Origin: Eubacterium sp. | GTDB taxonomy: Bacteria; Bacillota; Clostridia; Oscillospirales; Acutalibacteraceae | Direction: 5' to 3' | DNA: 10,209 nucleotides | Assembly: GCA_029059925.1 (NCBI GenBank) | Contig: JAIDVA010000394.1 | Coordinates: 1-10,209 of the forward strand | Part shown: positions 6,339-10,209 of the stretch, in pieces | Layout of the letters: each line of letters opens with the position of its first letter | How positions within the stretch are numbered: position 1 is the first letter of the stretch | Made by a program: the position numbers and the translations under genes | Notes under the pieces: generated by a model | Databases searched by the model: none | Told to the model about the DNA's origin: nothing | Seen by the model: the letters and a program-made list of their open reading frames with translations, nothing else

Positions 6339-9300
6339 TGAATAGATTTTCAGATTATTTTTCAAATTACATAGATAACGATATTCTCTCGATTATCGGC
6401 AATGGTGAAATTAAGTCGTTTACCATTTCACGTGAAAGAAGAATGCTTACAATCGGACTTTATCTTGACCGATTTCTGAGCTTTTCAGATATTTCAAGAG
6501 CCGAAAAGGCGATTGAAAAAGCAATGGATTTACATAAAACAGTTATTAATCCTGTGTTCCCAAAGGCTGATTTTTCACTTTCCGATATTGAGAGAATACT
6601 TGAATATGTCAAGCGTGACACGCCTGCAGCCAATGGATTTTTTGATGGTGCTGAGGCAGAGCTTGAGGATAATACGCTGACAATATTTCTAAAAAAAGGC
6701 GGTAAAGAGGTGCTTGAATCACAGCGTGTTGACAGTGCTGTATCAAGCCTGCTTTCACGTCTTTTTAATGTTGATTATGATATCAGCTTTTTAGAGGTAC
6801 AAGCCTTTGATATAGAAAAGGCTGTTAAGGAAGCTGTTGAGAAAAAGCAAAAGGAAGAGGAGCATCGCATAGAAGAGGCACAGAAAAATATTGTGCATGA
6901 GCCTTGGGGTGACCTTCCGCTTTATAAAGACACGGTAAAAAATATATTTGGTAAAAATCTGCGTGAGGCTCCTACACCTATAAAGGATATTTCAACCGAT
7001 GATGGTTATATCACTGTCTGGGGTGATGTTATCAAATCTGAAGTGAGGGACACGAAACGCGGAACAAGCCGAATCTTTAATTTTGATATTACAGATTATA
7101 CTTCCTCAATTACTGTTAAAATGTTTGAGGACAAGCATATCATTGACCCTTTGATTGAAAAACTTGGTTCGTGTGGCACTGTTGTTATTAATGGTGCCTA
7201 TCAGTTTGACACATTTTCAAATCAATATGTTCTGCGTCCGTTTTCAATATCAAGTGTTGTTAAAATGGAAAAAATGGATGATGCTGAGGAAAAACGTGTT
7301 GAGCTTCACCTGCATACCTCACTTAGTGAAATGGATGGTATTACTGCACCAAAAGTGCTTGTTAACCGCGCAATCAAGTGGGGACACAAGGCTATTGCTG
7401 TAACAGACCATGGTGTTGTCCAGGCTTTGCCCGAGGCCTATAATGCCGCAAAGGGCAAGATTAAGCTTATCCTTGGTATGGAGGGTTATCTGGTTGATGA
7501 CGAAAAATATCCTGACTTTATGAATATGAAATTAAAGCAGTTTAAGCGTCATCATATCATATTGCTTGTTAAGGAGGATACCTCTCTTGACGAGTCAATA
7601 CCTAAAGAGGAGCGTAAGTACGGCAGGAAGAATCTGTACGAGCTTATCTCTTCTTCTAATATTAAAACCTACAAATCACGTCCGTTAATTCCTAAAAGTA
7701 TGCTTGCCGGGAAGCGTGACGGACTTATTGTCGGCTCTGCCTGTGAGCAGGGTGAACTGTATCAGGCAATCATACATGAAGAGCCTGACGAAAGGCTTGA
7801 GGAAATTGCCTCATTTTATGATTATCTCGAGATTCAGCCCAACGGCAATAATGCGTTTATGATTCGCTCAACGAGAGATATTTATGAAAAAATACAGTCG
7901 GAAAACGACCTTATCAATATAAATAAAAAAATAATTGCCCTTGCAGATAAGCTTGGCAAGCTGGTGGTTGCGACGGGTGACGTCCATTTTCTTGATGAAA
8001 AGGATGCCCGTTTCAGAGCAATCATTATGGCATCTAAGGGCTTTGATGATGCTGACCAGCAGGCACCGCTTTACTTTAAAACTACTGATGAAATGCTTGC
8101 TGATTTTGCATGGGCAGGGGATAGAGCAAAGGAATTTGTAATCGATAATCCAAATAAAATTGCAGATTCTGTTATGGATAATATTCCTCCAATTCCGCCG
8201 GGCACATTCCAGCCGCATATTGATGGAGCTAATGAAGAGCTTACTGAAAAATGCTGGTCAATGGCGAAGGATCTTTATGGTGACCCTGTTCCTGAATATG
8301 TTGCACAGCGACTCCAGCGTGAGCTTGATTCCATTATAGGTCACGGCTTTGGTGTGCTTTATGTTATTGCGAAGCGTCTGGTTGAGGAAAGTGAGCGCAA
8401 CGGCTATCTTGTTGGTTCAAGAGGCTCTGTCGGTTCTTCTCTTGCTGCACATTTCGGCGGTATTTCCGAGGTTAATCCGCTTGCACCCCATTACTATTGC
8501 AAAAAATGCAAGCACAGCGAATTCTTCCTTCATGGTGAATACGGCTCAGGCTTTGACTTGCCGTCTAAGGATTGCCCGAACTGCGGTACTCCTATGAAAA
8601 AGGACGGTCACGAAATTCCGTTTGAAACCTTCCTCGGCTTTGACGGTGATAAGGAGCCTGATATCGACCTTAATTTCTCAGGTGAATATCAGTCACGCTC
8701 ACACAGATATACAGAGGAATTATTTGGTAAAGAATATGTGTTCAAGGCAGGTACAATGGCAACTGTTGCTGATAAAACAGCTTATGGTTATGTTATGAAA
8801 TACCTTGATGAGCGCGGACTTTTAGCCACTACGCCTAAGGCTGAAATTGACAGATTGTCTGTCGGCTGTACAGGTATTAAACGAACAACGGGCCAGCATC
8901 CGGGTGGAATGGTTGTTGTGCCTGATAAATATACTGTTGAGGATTTCACGCCGATTCAGTATCCGTCAAATGATGAAAAGAAGGGTACATACACAACCCA
9001 TTTTGACTTTAAAAACTCACTTCACGACACGCTTTTAAAACTTGACGAGCTTGGACACGATAATCCTACACTCTATAAGTACCTCGAGGACTCAACAGGC
9101 AAGCCTGTTATGGAGGTTGACCTGTCAGATCCAAAGCTTTATCAGCTTATAACCTCTACAGAGCCAATCGGTGTATCGCCTGAGGATATTGACTGTGTAA
9201 CAGGTACACTGGCAATTCCCGAAATGGGCACACCTTTTGTTATCGGAATGCTTACCGAGGCTCAGCCGAAAACCTTTGCCGATTTGCTGCAGATTTCCGG

Positions 9301-10135
9301 TCTGTCACACGGTACGGATGTATGGCTTGGCAATGCACAGGAGCTTATTCAGAAGGGTACCTGTACAATTTCCGATGTAATCGGATGTCGTGATGATATT
9401 ATGACTCATCTTATCCACGTCGCCGAGGATTATGAGCGAAGAACAGGTAAGGAATCACCGCTCAGTAAAAAGGATTGCTTTAAGATTATGGAGTATACAC
9501 GTAAGGGTAAAGCACCTAAGGAGCTGCCGCCTTATGAAGAAGCAATGAAAACAATTGGTGTTGAGCAGTGGTACATTGATTCCTGCTATAAGATAAAATA
9601 CATGTTCCCTAAGGCACATGCTGCTGCCTATGTTATTGCAGCACTTCGCCTTGCGTGGTATAAAATATATCATCCGATTCATTTTTATTCAGCCTATTTC
9701 ACAGTTCGCGGCGGTGCGATTGATGCCGTTGCCGCAGTTGAGGGCAAGGCTGCAGTAAAAAGAAAGATGGAGGAAATCAAGCTTAAGGGCAATGATAAAA
9801 CAGCTAAGGACGAAAGTACATATGTTGTTTTGCAGATTGTTATTGAAATGCTTGCAAGAGGTATTGAATTCCTTCCTGTTGATATTTATAAATCAGATGC
9901 AAGAATTTATATGATAGAGGATGGCAAAATCCGTCTGCCGTTTGGTGCGATTGATGGTATTGGCGAAAATGCTGCAAAGGCAATTGCCCAAGCAAAGAAC
10001 GACGGCAACGGCGACTTTATCTCTTATGATGATTTAATGGCTCGTGCCGGAATCGGCAGGAGTGTCATTGATTCGCTAAAGGAGGCAGGCGCTCTTGGCG
10101 ATATGCCGGAGTCTAATCAAATCTCATTGTTTTAA
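6338..10135 (+). CDS. polC: DNA polymerase III PolC-type alpha subunit lacking the 3'-5' exonuclease domain
   Basis: PolC is the main replicative polymerase of Firmicutes. From the ATG at 6338 the product has 1265 residues, against about 1440 in B. subtilis. Order: N-terminal domain (1-155), charged helical linker (160-185), OB fold (about 222-309), PHP domain from VELHLHT (322) to about 560, polymerase core, then C-terminal part. VGSRGSVGSS starts at 692; zinc cysteines are 721, 724, 746 and 749; PDIDLNF holds catalytic Asp775 and Asp777; KLDELGHD holds Asp903. The C-terminus QISLF is a sliding-clamp motif. The DEDD exonuclease normally inside the PHP domain is missing: VDD (387-389) runs through about 15 residues into HHIILLVKED (405-414), which is PHP strand sequence. 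ATG 6338 overlaps the ispG stop (TGATG); GTG 6335 is an alternative start one codon earlier. The Shine-Dalgarno sequence is weak (GAGA 6327-6330), suggesting coupling to ispG. Confidence 0.95.
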   Translation: MNRFSDYFSNYIDNDILSIIGNGEIKSFTISRERRMLTIGLYLDRFLSFSDISRAEKAIEKAMDLHKTVINPVFPKADFSLSDIERILEYVKRDTPAANGFFDGAEAELEDNTLTIFLKKGGKEVLESQRVDSAVSSLLSRLFNVDYDISFLEVQAFDIEKAVKEAVEKKQKEEEHRIEEAQKNIVHEPWGDLPLYKDTVKNIFGKNLREAPTPIKDISTDDGYITVWGDVIKSEVRDTKRGTSRIFNFDITDYTSSITVKMFEDKHIIDPLIEKLGSCGTVVINGAYQFDTFSNQYVLRPFSISSVVKMEKMDDAEEKRVELHLHTSLSEMDGITAPKVLVNRAIKWGHKAIAVTDHGVVQALPEAYNAAKGKIKLILGMEGYLVDDEKYPDFMNMKLKQFKRHHIILLVKEDTSLDESIPKEERKYGRKNLYELISSSNIKTYKSRPLIPKSMLAGKRDGLIVGSACEQGELYQAIIHEEPDERLEEIASFYDYLEIQPNGNNAFMIRSTRDIYEKIQSENDLININKKIIALADKLGKLVVATGDVHFLDEKDARFRAIIMASKGFDDADQQAPLYFKTTDEMLADFAWAGDRAKEFVIDNPNKIADSVMDNIPPIPPGTFQPHIDGANEELTEKCWSMAKDLYGDPVPEYVAQRLQRELDSIIGHGFGVLYVIAKRLVEESERNGYLVGSRGSVGSSLAAHFGGISEVNPLAPHYYCKKCKHSEFFLHGEYGSGFDLPSKDCPNCGTPMKKDGHEIPFETFLGFDGDKEPDIDLNFSGEYQSRSHRYTEELFGKEYVFKAGTMATVADKTAYGYVMKYLDERGLLATTPKAEIDRLSVGCTGIKRTTGQHPGGMVVVPDKYTVEDFTPIQYPSNDEKKGTYTTHFDFKNSLHDTLLKLDELGHDNPTLYKYLEDSTGKPVMEVDLSDPKLYQLITSTEPIGVSPEDIDCVTGTLAIPEMGTPFVIGMLTEAQPKTFADLLQISGLSHGTDVWLGNAQELIQKGTCTISDVIGCRDDIMTHLIHVAEDYERRTGKESPLSKKDCFKIMEYTRKGKAPKELPPYEEAMKTIGVEQWYIDSCYKIKYMFPKAHAAAYVIAALRLAWYKIYHPIHFYSAYFTVRGGAIDAVAAVEGKAAVKRKMEEIKLKGNDKTAKDESTYVVLQIVIEMLARGIEFLPVDIYKSDARIYMIEDGKIRLPFGAIDGIGENAAKAIAQAKNDGNGDFISYDDLMARAGIGRSVIDSLKEAGALGDMPESNQISLF

Positions 10136-10209
10136 ATTATTGTTTATTTAAATTATGTATTTTTCCGTTATGCTGCGTTACTGGTAAAATTTTGCTCGGT
10201 CACATATCC
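10136..10209 (+). other. 3' end after polC, no gene visible
   Basis: These 74 bases start AT-rich and become more mixed after about 10165. I see no convincing hairpin plus T-run terminator, no Shine-Dalgarno/start pair on the plus strand, and no sign of rimP, which often follows polC. The minus strand is open from the window edge for a few codons and stops at the complement of 10180-10182, too short to assign. The 12-mer TAAATTATGTAT at 10149-10160 also occurs at 5196-5207 after rseP. Confidence 0.4.

Noticed and set aside
7499..7552. Sequencing or assembly deletion as the cause of the missing PolC exonuclease
   Set aside because: The reading frame is intact, the linker is not a simple join of the expected flanks, and the PHP strand after it is complete. 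A missing segment would be unlikely to leave such a clean, DnaE-like junction. It still needs confirmation in relatives.
7868..8218. 116-codon minus-strand open frame inside polC
   Set aside because: Antisense shadow of a conserved polymerase region with low-complexity composition.

Overview
The window is a block of eight genes, all on the plus strand, tightly packed and essentially all coding: pyrH, frr, uppS, cdsA, dxr, rseP, ispG and polC. This order, together with a PolC-type replicative polymerase, strong AGGAGG-type ribosome binding sites and moderate-to-low GC content, indicates a Firmicute. The short RseP and ispG lying directly before polC point to Clostridia, possibly Ruminococcaceae/Oscillospiraceae. 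That family-level placement is inference; no species is assigned. The window opens just before pyrH, in the place where rpsB-tsf normally lies, and ends just after polC, before any rimP-nusA genes.

Layout. 38-745 pyrH (UMP kinase) and 777-1331 frr (ribosome recycling factor) form the usual translation/nucleotide start of this block. A 67-base gap with a GC-rich hairpin follows. Then comes an envelope/isoprenoid run with almost no spacing: uppS (undecaprenyl-PP synthase), cdsA (CDP-diacylglycerol synthase), dxr (DXP reductoisomerase) and rseP (site-2 intramembrane protease, overlapping dxr by 4 bases). A 96-base gap with a 9-bp hairpin and a possible weak promoter precedes ispG (4Fe-4S HMBPP synthase). 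The ispG stop overlaps the start of polC.

How the genes work together. Dxr and IspG are two steps of the MEP pathway, which makes the C5 units that UppS polymerises into the C55 lipid carrier for cell-wall synthesis. CdsA supplies activated phospholipid precursor. RseP handles regulated intramembrane proteolysis and signal-peptide remnants. PyrH, Frr and PolC link the cluster to nucleotide supply, translation and replication.

The most notable feature is polC. The protein is about 1265 residues, against roughly 1440 for the Bacillus subtilis enzyme. The whole DEDD-type 3'-5' exonuclease domain normally inserted in the PHP domain is absent, and the PHP domain reads straight through as it does in DnaE. 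All polymerase, zinc and PHP metal-ligand motifs that I can recognise are intact. This looks like a functional PolC without its built-in proofreader. Nothing else departs strongly from a conserved housekeeping cluster, and I see no mobile elements, CRISPR arrays or RNA genes.
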